From the NCBI GenBank assembly GCA_003332265.1, contig QPGA01000040.1:1-35861 (forward strand): a stretch of DNA of 35,861 nt, in the 5' to 3' direction. Positions 1 through 6,860 of the stretch are shown here, one piece after another. The notes beneath the pieces were generated by a model. It was not told where the DNA came from. It saw nothing but the letters and a program-made list of their open reading frames with translations, and ran no database searches. The translations under genes and the position numbers were made by a program. Each line of letters begins with the position of its first letter. Position 1 is the first letter of the stretch. This DNA is from Candidatus Accumulibacter meliphilus (GTDB lineage Bacteria; Pseudomonadota; Gammaproteobacteria; Burkholderiales; Rhodocyclaceae).

Positions 1-104
1 TGCCAGAGCTTGGGGTGGCCGAGGTAGGGCGACAGCCAGCGCAGCCAACGATTGTTGGCAAGCTGCTCGCGAGTCGGGATCAGCGCGCGCCAGCGCTCAA
101 GCAT
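1..104 (-). CDS. DUF2062 family protein, N-terminal fragment at window edge
   Basis: Read on the minus strand from ATG at 104, the frame stays open to the window edge and gives about 34 residues beginning MLERWRALIPTREQL and continuing NRWLRWLSPYLGHPKLW. The pattern of 'PTREQL..NRWLRWL.P.LGHP.LW' is what I know from the start of DUF2062 membrane proteins, a poorly understood family with two or three membrane segments further on. The start overlaps the 3' end of the universal stress gene by 8 bases, so the two are probably co-transcribed. The rest of the gene lies outside the window. The family call rests on a short stretch. Confidence 0.65.
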   Translation of the reverse strand, partial: MLERWRALIPTREQLANNRWLRWLSPYLGHPKLW

Positions 105-1020
105 CGCTGCCGTGATCCTCAGGCGCCCCGGCAGCGTTGATCACCAGAACGTCGCATTGCGATTCGGCCAGCACGCGTTTGGTGACGCTCCCCAGCAACA
201 GATCTTCGGCCGTGTGCCGGCCGTGCTTGCCGACGATGACCAGGTCGCAGGCCTGCTCCTGTTCCACGGCCGCGATCAGTTGCGCGGGGTCGCCATGGCG
301 GACCAGCGGTGCATAGTCGCCGGACGCCAGTTCCGCGCTGGCGGCCAGTTGATGGAGTTGTTGCCGCCGCTCCCGGCGCGCAGTCTCTAGGAAGCCATGG
401 ATGACGCCATCCTCGACGCCGGCAAAGCGCAGCTTGCCCTCGTAAGGCAGTTCAAAAACATGCAGCAGCACGATTTCGGCCTTGGGGACCAGTTGCCGGC
501 CGAGGCGGATGGCCTGTGCGGACGCCGGCGAGAAGTCCACCGGAATCAGCAGGCAGCGGTAGGATTCGTGCGGCGCCTGCTTGACCACCAGTACCGGTCG
601 TTGGACCGACTTGCGCAGCAGGCGCGAGGCGGTGGAGCCGAGCAGGGCATGGCGCAGGAATGACTCGCCGCGCGCACCAACGATCAGCAGGTCGGCATCG
701 AGTGCATCGGCCTCCTCGGCGATGACCTTCAGGGGCGCTCCGGAAACGATCCGCGCATCGGCTGCCACGCCACGGTTGTGCGCCGGGTCGGCCAGCAGAC
801 GCAGCAGCGTTGCGCGCGCATCGTCGGCCAGTCGCCGCTTGATTTCGCGGCTGTCGGCGCCAAGCAGATCCGACAGGCTATCCAGAGCGTCGAGTTCCGT
901 TGCATGCATTACCGTATAGCGCGCATGGGTGTCGGCGGCGATACAAAAGCCACGATCCACCGCATGGCGGGCGGGTGCCGACAGGTCGGTGGCGGCGAGG
1001 ATCCGGGTGATGGGCTTCAT
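97..1020 (-). CDS. Universal stress protein with two tandem UspA domains
   Basis: A 307-residue protein made of two Usp domains, roughly residues 4-148 and 154-298. Each ends with the ATP-binding signature G-2x-G-9x-G(S/T): 'GARGESFLRHALLGSTASR' near residue 117 and 'GKHGRHTAEDLLLGSVTKR' near 263, each followed by a hydrophobic strand (PVLVV, DVLVI). Tandem Usp proteins of about 300 residues are common in proteobacteria. They are cytoplasmic nucleotide-binding proteins made under starvation, low oxygen or other stress, without a fixed enzymatic role. The start overlaps the end of the cation antiporter fragment upstream by 4 bases (ATGA), suggesting the intact ancestor was an operon of ion transporter and stress protein. 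Confidence 0.93.
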   Translation of the reverse strand: MKPITRILAATDLSAPARHAVDRGFCIAADTHARYTVMHATELDALDSLSDLLGADSREIKRRLADDARATLLRLLADPAHNRGVAADARIVSGAPLKVIAEEADALDADLLIVGARGESFLRHALLGSTASRLLRKSVQRPVLVVKQAPHESYRCLLIPVDFSPASAQAIRLGRQLVPKAEIVLLHVFELPYEGKLRFAGVEDGVIHGFLETARRERRQQLHQLAASAELASGDYAPLVRHGDPAQLIAAVEQEQACDLVIVGKHGRHTAEDLLLGSVTKRVLAESQCDVLVINAAGAPEDHGSDA

Positions 1021-1736
1021 GGTGCTTTCTCCTTCGGGCCAATGAGGTCGGTGATGGCGGCGACGACGTAGTCGACCGCGTTGCGCATCGGATAGAGAAC
1101 GGCCGGCACCCCTAACTGTTTGAGTGCCACGCCTTCGAAATCCTCGCGCGCGACGACGGCAATCTCGCCACCGTAATGATGCTCGCGCAGGGCCCGTAGC
1201 AGGTCCCGGTTCGAGGCTGGATCGGGAAAAATGCTGATAAGCCAGCGGGTTTGGGTTCGCGGCAGGCTTTCGAGAAACTCGGTCGTTGTGCCGTCGCCAT
1301 AGCGCACGGCGATGCCCTGCCTGCGCATGGCGCGCGCGACTTCGGGATCGAACTCAACGCCGAGCACCGTCCTTCCTGCTTCCTTGAGGCCAAGCGCCAG
1401 CCTGCCACCGTAGCGGCCCAGTCCAAAGATAATGACATCTGCCTCTGTCAGGTCGTGCGGCTCTTTCGCCACGGCGAGTTCGCGGAACGGCCGCCGGCGC
1501 TCGAAGCTGCCGAGCCAGGGTGCGAGCCGTTCGTAGAGCGGATGTGAGTAGAGGATCATGTAGGTCGACAGGGTAATCGTCACAACGCCGACCAGCGTGG
1601 TCAAACCGAGCGCGCTGCTGCCGACATGGCCCAGTGAAATGCCCATGGCGATGAAGATGATCGAGAACTCGCTGATCTGGGCGACGGTCAGGCCAGCCAT
1701 GAAGCCGGTACGCTTGCGGTAGCCCATGTAGCCCAT
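1017..1736 (-). pseudogene. C-terminal fragment of a CPA2/Kef-type cation:proton antiporter with RCK (TrkA-N) domain
   Basis: The 239 codons begin abruptly at 'MGYMGYRKRTGFMAGLT', inside the membrane domain of a CPA2 (KefB-like) exchanger. They run through two more membrane segments and a cytoplasmic Rossmann domain with 'VIIFGLGRYGGRLALGL' (dinucleotide-binding glycine motif, about residues 99-115). Full-length members are about 550-650 residues, so roughly the first 300-plus residues, including most of the transport domain, are missing. Immediately upstream is the start of a different gene in another reading frame. A Met codon is present at 1736 but without a convincing ribosome binding site. 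I read this as a truncated, probably non-functional gene, or an assembly join. The RCK fold itself is intact and could in principle still be made. Confidence 0.75.
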
Positions 1737-1739
1737 GAT

Positions 1740-1821
1740 GGGATTGCTTCTGCAAGGCGTCGGCGACAGGCAGCGAGTGCCAGGCCGGCGGGTTGTCGGG
1801 TGCTGTACGCGGAGTCGACAT
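1740..1821 (-). pseudogene. N-terminal remnant of a cation-transporting P-type ATPase
   Basis: From ATG at 1821, preceded by an AGGTGA ribosome binding site 4 bases away, the frame reads MSTPRTAPDNPPAWHSLPVA then DALQ. The 'aWHsLpv.daLq' opening is typical of the N-terminal domain of Ca2+/Mg2+/Na+-type P-type ATPases of about 900 residues. After about 24 codons the similarity stops, and the same DNA in another frame becomes the antiporter fragment. A short inverted repeat (CCCAT-C-ATGGG, 1733-1743) lies at the join. The ATPase frame then runs on out of phase for over 100 codons without recognisable content. The true gene start seems genuine; nothing of the pump itself remains. Confidence 0.5.
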
Positions 1822-1971
1822 AGATCACCTGACGGGAAATGCGCCGGATTGCCAGGATGCTTCGGCCCTCAAGCTCAAGTCAGCCTGTGAGTTTCCTCCG
1901 GAAATTCGTCTTCCGAGCGCCCGGGAACAAGAACGATTGAAACGAAGGAAGTACGGTGTTCGCGAGTGGCT

Positions 1972-2856
1972 TCATCGCTGCCCCGCACTGTTGCGCAGCG
2001 CCGCGATACGTTCGGTCAGTGGCGGGTGGGTCATGAACAGGCGCTTGATGCCGCCACCATCACCGCCGCTGATGCCGAAGGCTGCCATTTTTTCCGGCAG
2101 CGGCGCTGGATGCTGCGAGTTCAGCCGCTCCAGCGCGGCGATCATGTGCTGTCGCCCGGCGAGGGTGGCGCCGCCCTGGTCGGCGCGGAATTCGCGCTGG
2201 CGCGAGAACCACATGACGATGATCGAGGCGAGAACGCCGAGCACCAGTTCGGCGACGATCATGGTGACGAAGAAGGCCGGCCCCTGGCCGCGCTCGGTCT
2301 TGAACACGACGCGATCCACCAGGTGGCCGATGACACGCGACAGGAACATGACGAAGGTGTTTACCACGCCCTGGATCAGCGCCAGCGTCACCATGTCGCC
2401 ATTGGCGACGTGGGCAATTTCGTGACCGATGACGGCTTCCGCTTCGCGTTTCGACATCTGCCGCAACAGGCCGCTGGAAACCGCGACCAGTGAGCTGTTC
2501 CTGCTCATGCCGGTGGCGAAGGCGTTGACCTCGGGGGTGTCGAAAACGCCCACCTCGGGCATCTTTATGCCGGCCTTGGCCGAGTAGGTGCGCACTGTTT
2601 CCAGCAGCCAGGATTCGGTCGAGTTGGTTGGCGTTTCGATCACCTGCACGCCCATCGCCCTCTTCGCCGACCACTTGGAGATGGCCAGCGAGATGAAGGA
2701 ACCGCCGAAACCCATGACTGCGGCAAAGATCAGCAGCGAGGTGAGATTCAGGCCGTTGGCGTTGAGGTAGGGCTCGACGCCCAGGAGGCGCATGCTGACC
2801 GACAACACCAGCACGATGGCCATGTTGGTGGCCAGGAAGAGGAATATGCGTTTCAT
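1972..2856 (-). CDS. htpX: Membrane zinc metalloprotease HtpX
   Basis: 294 residues, the normal HtpX length. Two N-terminal membrane segments (about residues 4-26 and 38-60) precede the M48 peptidase domain with the zinc motif HEIAH at 145-149. Two further hydrophobic stretches follow near 158-175 and 195-215, and the third zinc ligand region has '[13 protein letters not shown]'. HtpX sits in the inner membrane and degrades misfolded membrane proteins, overlapping FtsH in role. The start is supported by AAGGAG six bases upstream of the ATG. It is transcribed away from the broken YqaA-like remnant, with a gap of 33 bases. The C-terminal '[12 protein letters not shown]' is a family hallmark. 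Confidence 0.96.
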   Translation of the reverse strand: MKRIFLFLATNMAIVLVLSVSMRLLGVEPYLNANGLNLTSLLIFAAVMGFGGSFISLAISKWSAKRAMGVQVIETPTNSTESWLLETVRTYSAKAGIKMPEVGVFDTPEVNAFATGMSRNSSLVAVSSGLLRQMSKREAEAVIGHEIAHVANGDMVTLALIQGVVNTFVMFLSRVIGHLVDRVVFKTERGQGPAFFVTMIVAELVLGVLASIIVMWFSRQREFRADQGGATLAGRQHMIAALERLNSQHPAPLPEKMAAFGISGGDGGGIKRLFMTHPPLTERIAALRNSAGQR

Positions 2857-2889
2857 GGGTGCTCCTTGAGGTTCGTGCTCATGGTCGTT

Positions 2890-3115
2890 TCAGCGATACA
2901 CCAGAAAGGACAGCGCCAGCAGTGCAATCGTTGCCCAACCCAGGCGGTCCATATAGCGGTGCAGGACCGCTGCCATGTGCGCGCCGCCCCAGGCCATCAG
3001 CGCGACGACGAGGAAGAAACGCGCACCGCGCCCGATCAGCGAAGCGATGGTGAAAGGCAGCAGGGCCATCGACAGGGTGCCGGCTGCCGATCAGAAAAAT
3101 GGGGATATCGATCAT
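2890..3115 (-). pseudogene. Frameshifted C-terminal remnant of a YqaA/DedA-like membrane protein
   Basis: On the minus strand, 'LSMALLPFTIASLIGRGARF' followed by 'FLVVALMAWGG' and a final 'WATIALLALSFLVYR' resembles the C-terminus of SNARE-associated (VTT, YqaA/DedA-like) inner membrane proteins, normally about 150-200 residues. In that frame a TGA lies just upstream of 'SAAGTL'. The other frame supplies MIDIPIFLI behind an AAGGA ribosome site. Removing one G near 3094 would join them as 'IPIFLIAAGTLSMALLPF', which looks natural, and the 226-base length is one more than a multiple of three. The N-terminal half is absent. I call it a decayed fragment. A sequencing indel explains the frame break but not the missing N-terminus. 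Confidence 0.6.
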
Positions 3116-3207
3116 TCTGTAGTCCTTTGTCGCTGCTGTGCAGTATTCGCCGCACGACGATCGCCGCGGAAATCGCGGCCACTGATTGCTGTGACAGGAC
3201 AACTCAT
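3112..3207 (-). CDS. Possible 31-residue small ORF bridging the HPF-like gene and the YqaA-like remnant
   Basis: An ATG-initiated frame of 31 codons (MSCPVTAISG..., ending RQRTTE) overlaps the stop of the HPF-like gene as ATGA and ends in a TGA that overlaps the ATG of the downstream remnant, again as ATGA. Double ATGA overlap is typical of translationally coupled genes. The peptide itself is Arg-rich, has no membrane segment, and I recognise no family. It may be chance. Confidence 0.22.
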   Translation of the reverse strand: MSCPVTAISGRDFRGDRRAANTAQQRQRTTE

Positions 3208-3560
3208 GGCAATTTCTCGGTGGGCGCTTGTTGCCGCGCGCTTGCCATCATGGGGACATCGCGTTCCTGCGCCATGTGGCGATCAAGCGCCCAGCCGATG
3301 CGTTCGGCAGCGCGCTCGATGGCAACGTCGAGGTCGCCCTGGATGTCCTCGACGGTCAGGGTCGGAGCGCCCTTGAGGCGCACTTCGATGCGGCAACACT
3401 TGTCTTCGTCCCCGCGCCGGCCATTGACATCGGAAAGGCGCACCACGATGCGTGTGACGATGTGCCGGCCATTATTGAGGGCGTGTGCGAGGGGCAAGCT
3501 GATGTGCTGGCGCAGCCCGTCGGTCAGCGGAAAGTCTGGAGCTTGAATCGTCAGGTTCAT
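3204..3560 (-). CDS. HPF/RaiA-family ribosome-associated protein (S30AE domain)
   Basis: Starting from ATG at 3560 (AGGAA five bases upstream; an earlier in-frame start at 3590 lacks a good site) the product is 118 residues: MNLTIQAPDF, 'LRQHISLPLAHAL', 'ITRIVVRLSDVNG'-type strand, then 'CCRIEVRLKG.PTLTVEDIQ' and a final helix 'DLDVAIERAAERIGWALDRH'. This beta-alpha-beta-beta-alpha layout is that of short hibernation factors and sigma-54 modulation proteins. They bind the 30S decoding site and silence ribosomes in stationary phase or stress. It is transcribed divergently from the nhaR-like remnant, sharing an AT-rich 120-base control region. No C-terminal dimerisation domain is present, so it is a short type. 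Confidence 0.82.
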   Translation of the reverse strand: MNLTIQAPDFPLTDGLRQHISLPLAHALNNGRHIVTRIVVRLSDVNGRRGDEDKCCRIEVRLKGAPTLTVEDIQGDLDVAIERAAERIGWALDRHMAQERDVPMMASARQQAPTEKLP

Positions 3561-3631
3561 GGCATTCCTCGGGCGCGATTGGACGACCACAGTCGTATTA
3601 TTCTCGCGTGTTTATTGTTCGATACAAACAG

Positions 3632-3643
3632 GCATAAATATGC
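3632..3643. promoter_or_regulatory. AT-rich palindrome in the divergent HPF-like / nhaR-like promoter region
   Basis: GCATA-AA-TATGC is a perfect 5-bp inverted repeat in the only AT-rich stretch of this neighbourhood (about 3595-3665), 37 bases before the LysR-type start codon. LysR regulators normally bind such dyads upstream of their own gene, so this is a reasonable candidate for the former NhaR-like binding site. No clear -35/-10 pair can be assigned on either strand. Confidence 0.35.
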
Positions 3644-3679
3644 GATAGGATCGAAAAAACCGAACGATTGGAGGGCGCT

Positions 3680-3867
3680 ATGCTGAACTACAAGCACTTG
3701 CATTACTTCGCCAGTATCGCCAGCTCGGGCGGCGTCACCCGCGCCGCGAAGCGCCTGCATCTGACTTTCCTCATTTCAGCCGAGCGGCGGCTGACTCATC
3801 CCGCTGCGCAGGCGGTCAGCGAGAATGCGCACAGCGAGTGTTCACGTCGCCGCTCCCTGCCCGGTGA
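3680..3867 (+). pseudogene. nhaR-like LysR regulator reduced to its two ends
   Basis: GGAGGGC precedes an ATG, and the first 29 codons (MLNYKHLHYFASIASSGGVT then RAAKRLHLT) are a textbook start of the LysR helix-turn-helix as found in NhaR-type activators. The next residues, 'ISAERRLTHPAAQAVSENA', match the usual C-terminal tail of the same proteins ('ERRLTHPAVxAISExAR'). About 240 codons of HTH, linker and effector domain are gone, with the reading frame kept across the join near 3767. Near 3838 one base is missing relative to a natural ending: restoring it gives S-E-L-F-T-S-P-L-P-A-R-stop at 3865-3867. The gene points at the 3' end of the Mrp antiporter operon, which fits an antiporter regulator. 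No DNA-binding protein can be made from it. Confidence 0.7.
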
Positions 3868-3921
3868 AGCGGACGGCGCGGGATCCGTGATCGCTGCTCG
3901 CTACGCCGGCGGGGATTTCTT

Positions 3922-4275
3922 TCAGTGCTGTCCCGGCAGCTGCTTGCTTTTCGGCGCTGGCTGCCCGGAATTGCGTCCGCTCGATCTGCGGTGCAGCGCC
4001 GCTTTGGCCAGCAGGTAGGCCGTAACCGGCGCGGTGATGAACAGAAAGAACAGGGGTGCCAACTCGTGCAGGCTGATGCCTTCGCTGTCCTGTACCGAAA
4101 AGAAAATCGCCGATGCGAGTAGGGTTGCGCCGACGCCCAGGGTCGTGGCCTTGGTCGGGCCGTGCAGACGCATGAAAAAATCGGGCAGTCGGGCGAGACC
4201 TACGGAGCCGAGGAGGACGAAGAGTGCGCCGAGAACGATCAGTGCCGAGATGATGAATTCGGTGGCGGTGCTCAT
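3922..4275 (-). CDS. mrpG: Mrp Na+/H+ antiporter subunit G
   Basis: 117 residues from ATG at 4275, which overlaps the mrpF stop as ATGA; the longer frame to 4308 would intrude into mrpF. Three hydrophobic segments (about residues 6-27, 39-58, 66-88) and the family motif 'GSVGLARLPDFFMRLHGPTK' followed by 'ATTLGVG' identify the PhaG/MnhG/MrpG family. It is a small accessory membrane subunit needed for assembly of the multi-subunit antiporter. The last 25 residues (RRSSGRNSGQ...) are a polar tail beyond the conserved part. It is the last gene of the operon and converges with the nhaR-like remnant. Confidence 0.93.
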   Translation of the reverse strand: MSTATEFIISALIVLGALFVLLGSVGLARLPDFFMRLHGPTKATTLGVGATLLASAIFFSVQDSEGISLHELAPLFFLFITAPVTAYLLAKAALHRRSSGRNSGQPAPKSKQLPGQH

Positions 4276-4541
4276 TCGCTGATGTCTCCGCGCAAGAGAT
4301 ATTTGCACAGCGCGACGGTGCCCACAAAGCCAAGCAGGGCGAGCAGTAGTGCCACCTCGAAGTAGGCGGTGCTGTTACTGCTGATGCCGTAGAGCACGAG
4401 GAGCGCTATGGTGTTGATTCCGAGGGTGTCGAGAGCCAGGATGCGATCCGTCGTATCGGGTCCGACGAGCAGGCGATAAATGTTCAGCGCCAGGGCCACG
4501 GCAACCAGGACGAAAGCGATTTCGATGGCGGCATTCAGCAT
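4272..4541 (-). CDS. mrpF: Mrp Na+/H+ antiporter subunit F
   Basis: 89 residues with three membrane helices: residues 5-23, 34-54 ('ALDTLGINTIALLVLYG') and 60-80. The segment 'RLLVGPDTTDRILALDTLG' is the signature of MrpF/PhaF, containing the conserved Asp residues of this small subunit. The length is typical. It overlaps mrpE by 7 bases and mrpG by 4 bases. Confidence 0.94.
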   Translation of the reverse strand: MLNAAIEIAFVLVAVALALNIYRLLVGPDTTDRILALDTLGINTIALLVLYGISSNSTAYFEVALLLALLGFVGTVALCKYLLRGDISE

Positions 4542-5023
4542 GCAAAAATCTCCTTCAACGCCTGTTCGTAGCGCTCCTTGATCTCGTCTATCAGGGCCTG
4601 CGGATCGGGCACATCGAGGGCGTGTACGAGTAGCACCCAGCGCTGCTGGTCGACGTGGATGGACACCGTTCCCGGGGTCAGCGATACGACGCTGCCAAGC
4701 AGGGTGGCGATGAACGGGTCGCGCAGATCGAGCGGTACCTCGACGAAAGCCGGTGATAGCCGATGCAACGGCCCGATGATCTGGCGTGCAACGCGCCAGT
4801 TGGCAGTAACGATGTCGAGTGCGAAGACGCCCATGAAACGCAGTGCTCGCCAGGGACGGACGAGGGGTGGGGGGGCTGGCCAGAAATCGCGGCTCAGCAA
4901 GGGGATGACGATCGCCAGTAGGGCGCCGAGGACGAGCTGACCGAGCGATGCGGCGTTGGTGATTACGGCCCAGAGCAGAAAGACCATCAGCGATAGCCGC
5001 GGGAATGGCAGGATGGCACGCAT
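4535..5023 (-). CDS. mrpE: Mrp Na+/H+ antiporter subunit E
   Basis: 162 residues. Two N-terminal hydrophobic segments (about 9-26 and 28-45) are followed by a cytoplasmic part containing 'GSVVSLTPGTVSIHVD', the recognised MrpE/PhaE motif (usual form 'SITLTPGT'), and a C-terminal 'LVHALDVPDPQALIDEIKER'. The subunit is needed for full activity of the antiporter complex. The start overlaps the stop of mrpD by one base. Confidence 0.93.
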   Translation of the reverse strand: MRAILPFPRLSLMVFLLWAVITNAASLGQLVLGALLAIVIPLLSRDFWPAPPPLVRPWRALRFMGVFALDIVTANWRVARQIIGPLHRLSPAFVEVPLDLRDPFIATLLGSVVSLTPGTVSIHVDQQRWVLLVHALDVPDPQALIDEIKERYEQALKEIFAC

Positions 5024-6537
5024 TATGGTGCTGCCTCGCGGCCGGTCGTGGTGCCTGCTCCGAGAACGCCGGTCACATAGGCGCCAGGTGCATGCAGTTG
5101 TGCGGCTGTGCGCGCGGCGTAATCCGACAAGGGGCGTGCGCCGATTGCCAGCAGCGGTCCCGCGGCGATCAGCAGCACTGTCGCCGTCGCCCGTTGCCAG
5201 CCGACGGGTCGGCCCGGCAGTGGTGTCCCCGCTGCCTTGTGCTTCCAGATCAAGGCGCAGCCGTCACGTGCCAGCGCGGCCATGACGATGAAACCAGAGA
5301 TCAGCACCACCACCCAGATTGCCGGTCCGGCTGCGACCCCCCGGGTAGTCGTCAACAGCATCAGCTTGCCGACGAAGCCAGAGAACGGTGGCAGGGCGGC
5401 GGCGGTTGTCGCGGCGAGCAGGAAGGCGATTTTCAGCCAGGTGGCAGGCAGAGGGGGGCCGGCCAGGAACTGATCGGCGGCCTTGCCGCGTTGCTCGGCG
5501 ATGAGGCCGGCAAGCAGGAAGAAAGCAGCGCCGGCAAGCGTCGATTGCAGCAGGTAGTAAAGTGCCGCAGCGCTGACTTCGGCGCTCGCCTGTGCGGGCG
5601 TTACCAGCAGAGTGCCTGCCGACAGCAGCACCAGCCAGGCGACGAGTGCGTGCAGGCGGCTTGCCGCCAGCGCACCGAGGGCGGCGAAGGCGACGGTGGC
5701 CAGGGCCAGGGTGGTCAACCAGTTGTCGAGCAGGTCGGGCATCACCGGTTCCAGGGCGATCACCTGTACGCGCAAAATGGCGACGATGCCGACCTTGGTC
5801 ATGATCGCAAAGAGCGCGGCCACTGGTGCGCCGGCGGCGCTGTAGGTATGTGGCAGCCAGAAGGATAGCGGCAACAGCCCGGCTTTCAGGGCGAAGACCG
5901 TAATCAGCAGTGCGAACGCCAGTCTGGCGAGCGCGCGATCGTAGCCGGGCAGCGTCAGAACACGTGCCACATCGGCCAGGTTGAGAGTGCCCAGCGTACC
6001 GTAGATCAATCCCAGCGCGATCAGGAAAAGCGCCGAGCCGACCAGATTGAGCACTACGTAGCTGATGCCGGCGCGGGTTCGCGTCAGGCCGCCGCCGTGC
6101 GCCAGCAGCACGTAGGAGGCAAGCAGCATGATTTCGAAGAAGACGAAGAGATTGAACAGGTCGCCGGTGAGAAAGGCGCCGAGCAGGCCGAGCAGTTGAA
6201 ACTGGAACAAGGGATGGAAATGAATTCCCTCCTCGTCAAAGCCGGCGCTGGCATAAAGCAACACCAGGAAGCCGAGGACGGCCGTAAGCAGGGTCATTGC
6301 CGCAGCCAGCCGATCGACGACCAGCACGATGCCGAAAGGCGCCGGCCAGTCTCCCAGTGCGTAGACGCGCAGCAGGCCATCGTCGGCGAGCAGTGTCAGC
6401 CAGCCGGTGACCAGGACCAGCAGAGCGGTGGCCAGCAGTCCCACCACGCGCTGGAAACGCAGGCGTCCGGAGGCCATCTGCAGCAGGGCTGCGGCCAGGG
6501 GGATAAGAATCGGCAGGATCGGCGCGTTGGCGTTCAT
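5023..6537 (-). CDS. mrpD: Mrp Na+/H+ antiporter subunit D (complex I NuoN/M-like)
   Basis: 504 residues, almost entirely membrane helices, in the proton_antipo_M family. The segment 'GDLFNLFVFFEIMLLASYVL' holds the conserved helix-5 Glu used for proton transfer. 'LKAGLLPLSFWLPHTYSAAG' then 'APVAALFAIMTKVGIVAILR' holds the conserved lysines of the half-channel. MrpD and MrpA are the two ion-translocating subunits and are homologous to complex I antiporter-like subunits. It overlaps mrpC by 4 bases and mrpE by 1, so all subunits are translationally linked. The length is normal and no break is seen. Confidence 0.95.
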   Translation of the reverse strand: MNANAPILPILIPLAAALLQMASGRLRFQRVVGLLATALLVLVTGWLTLLADDGLLRVYALGDWPAPFGIVLVVDRLAAAMTLLTAVLGFLVLLYASAGFDEEGIHFHPLFQFQLLGLLGAFLTGDLFNLFVFFEIMLLASYVLLAHGGGLTRTRAGISYVVLNLVGSALFLIALGLIYGTLGTLNLADVARVLTLPGYDRALARLAFALLITVFALKAGLLPLSFWLPHTYSAAGAPVAALFAIMTKVGIVAILRVQVIALEPVMPDLLDNWLTTLALATVAFAALGALAASRLHALVAWLVLLSAGTLLVTPAQASAEVSAAALYYLLQSTLAGAAFFLLAGLIAEQRGKAADQFLAGPPLPATWLKIAFLLAATTAAALPPFSGFVGKLMLLTTTRGVAAGPAIWVVVLISGFIVMAALARDGCALIWKHKAAGTPLPGRPVGWQRATATVLLIAAGPLLAIGARPLSDYAARTAAQLHAPGAYVTGVLGAGTTTGREAAP

Positions 6538-6860
6538 GGTTCCCTATGGGCGTCGACGTGGTCGGCACCCGATTCGGACAAGGCGCGCAAGGCGAGGATC
6601 GCCAGATAGGCCGTCATCCCGAAACCGATGACGATGGCCGTCAGCACCAGTGCCTGCGGTAGCGGATCGGCATAGCTGGCGCCGGCGCGAATCAGCGGCG
6701 GTGCATCGATGCGCAGGCGGCCGCTGGCAAAGAGAAAGAGGTTCACCGCGTAGGAGAGAAGGGTCAGGCCGAGCAGGACCGGGAAAGTGCGCGAGCGCAG
6801 GATAAGGAAGACGCCGCAGGCAGTCAGCACCCCGATGGCAATCGACAGCAGTACTTCCAT
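6534..6860 (-). CDS. mrpC: Mrp Na+/H+ antiporter subunit C (NuoK-like)
   Basis: 108 residues from ATG at 6860, with GGAGG 10 bases upstream and a TGATG overlap with the stop of mrpA. An upstream extension in the same frame to 7319 is only a shadow of mrpA. Three helices are visible: 3-22, 27-45 ('FPVLLGLTLLSYAVNLFLFA') and 69-93 ('PLPQALVLTAIVIGFGMTAY'). The last of these is the signature of MrpC/PhaC, a NuoK homologue. It works inside the antiporter membrane domain. Confidence 0.94.
   Translation of the reverse strand: MEVLLSIAIGVLTACGVFLILRSRTFPVLLGLTLLSYAVNLFLFASGRLRIDAPPLIRAGASYADPLPQALVLTAIVIGFGMTAYLAILALRALSESGADHVDAHREP

Noticed and set aside
1822-1971. Possible promoter or small gene between htpX and the ATPase start
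   Set aside because: No paired -35/-10 boxes and no coding pattern found; only the ribosome site of the ATPase remnant can be supported.
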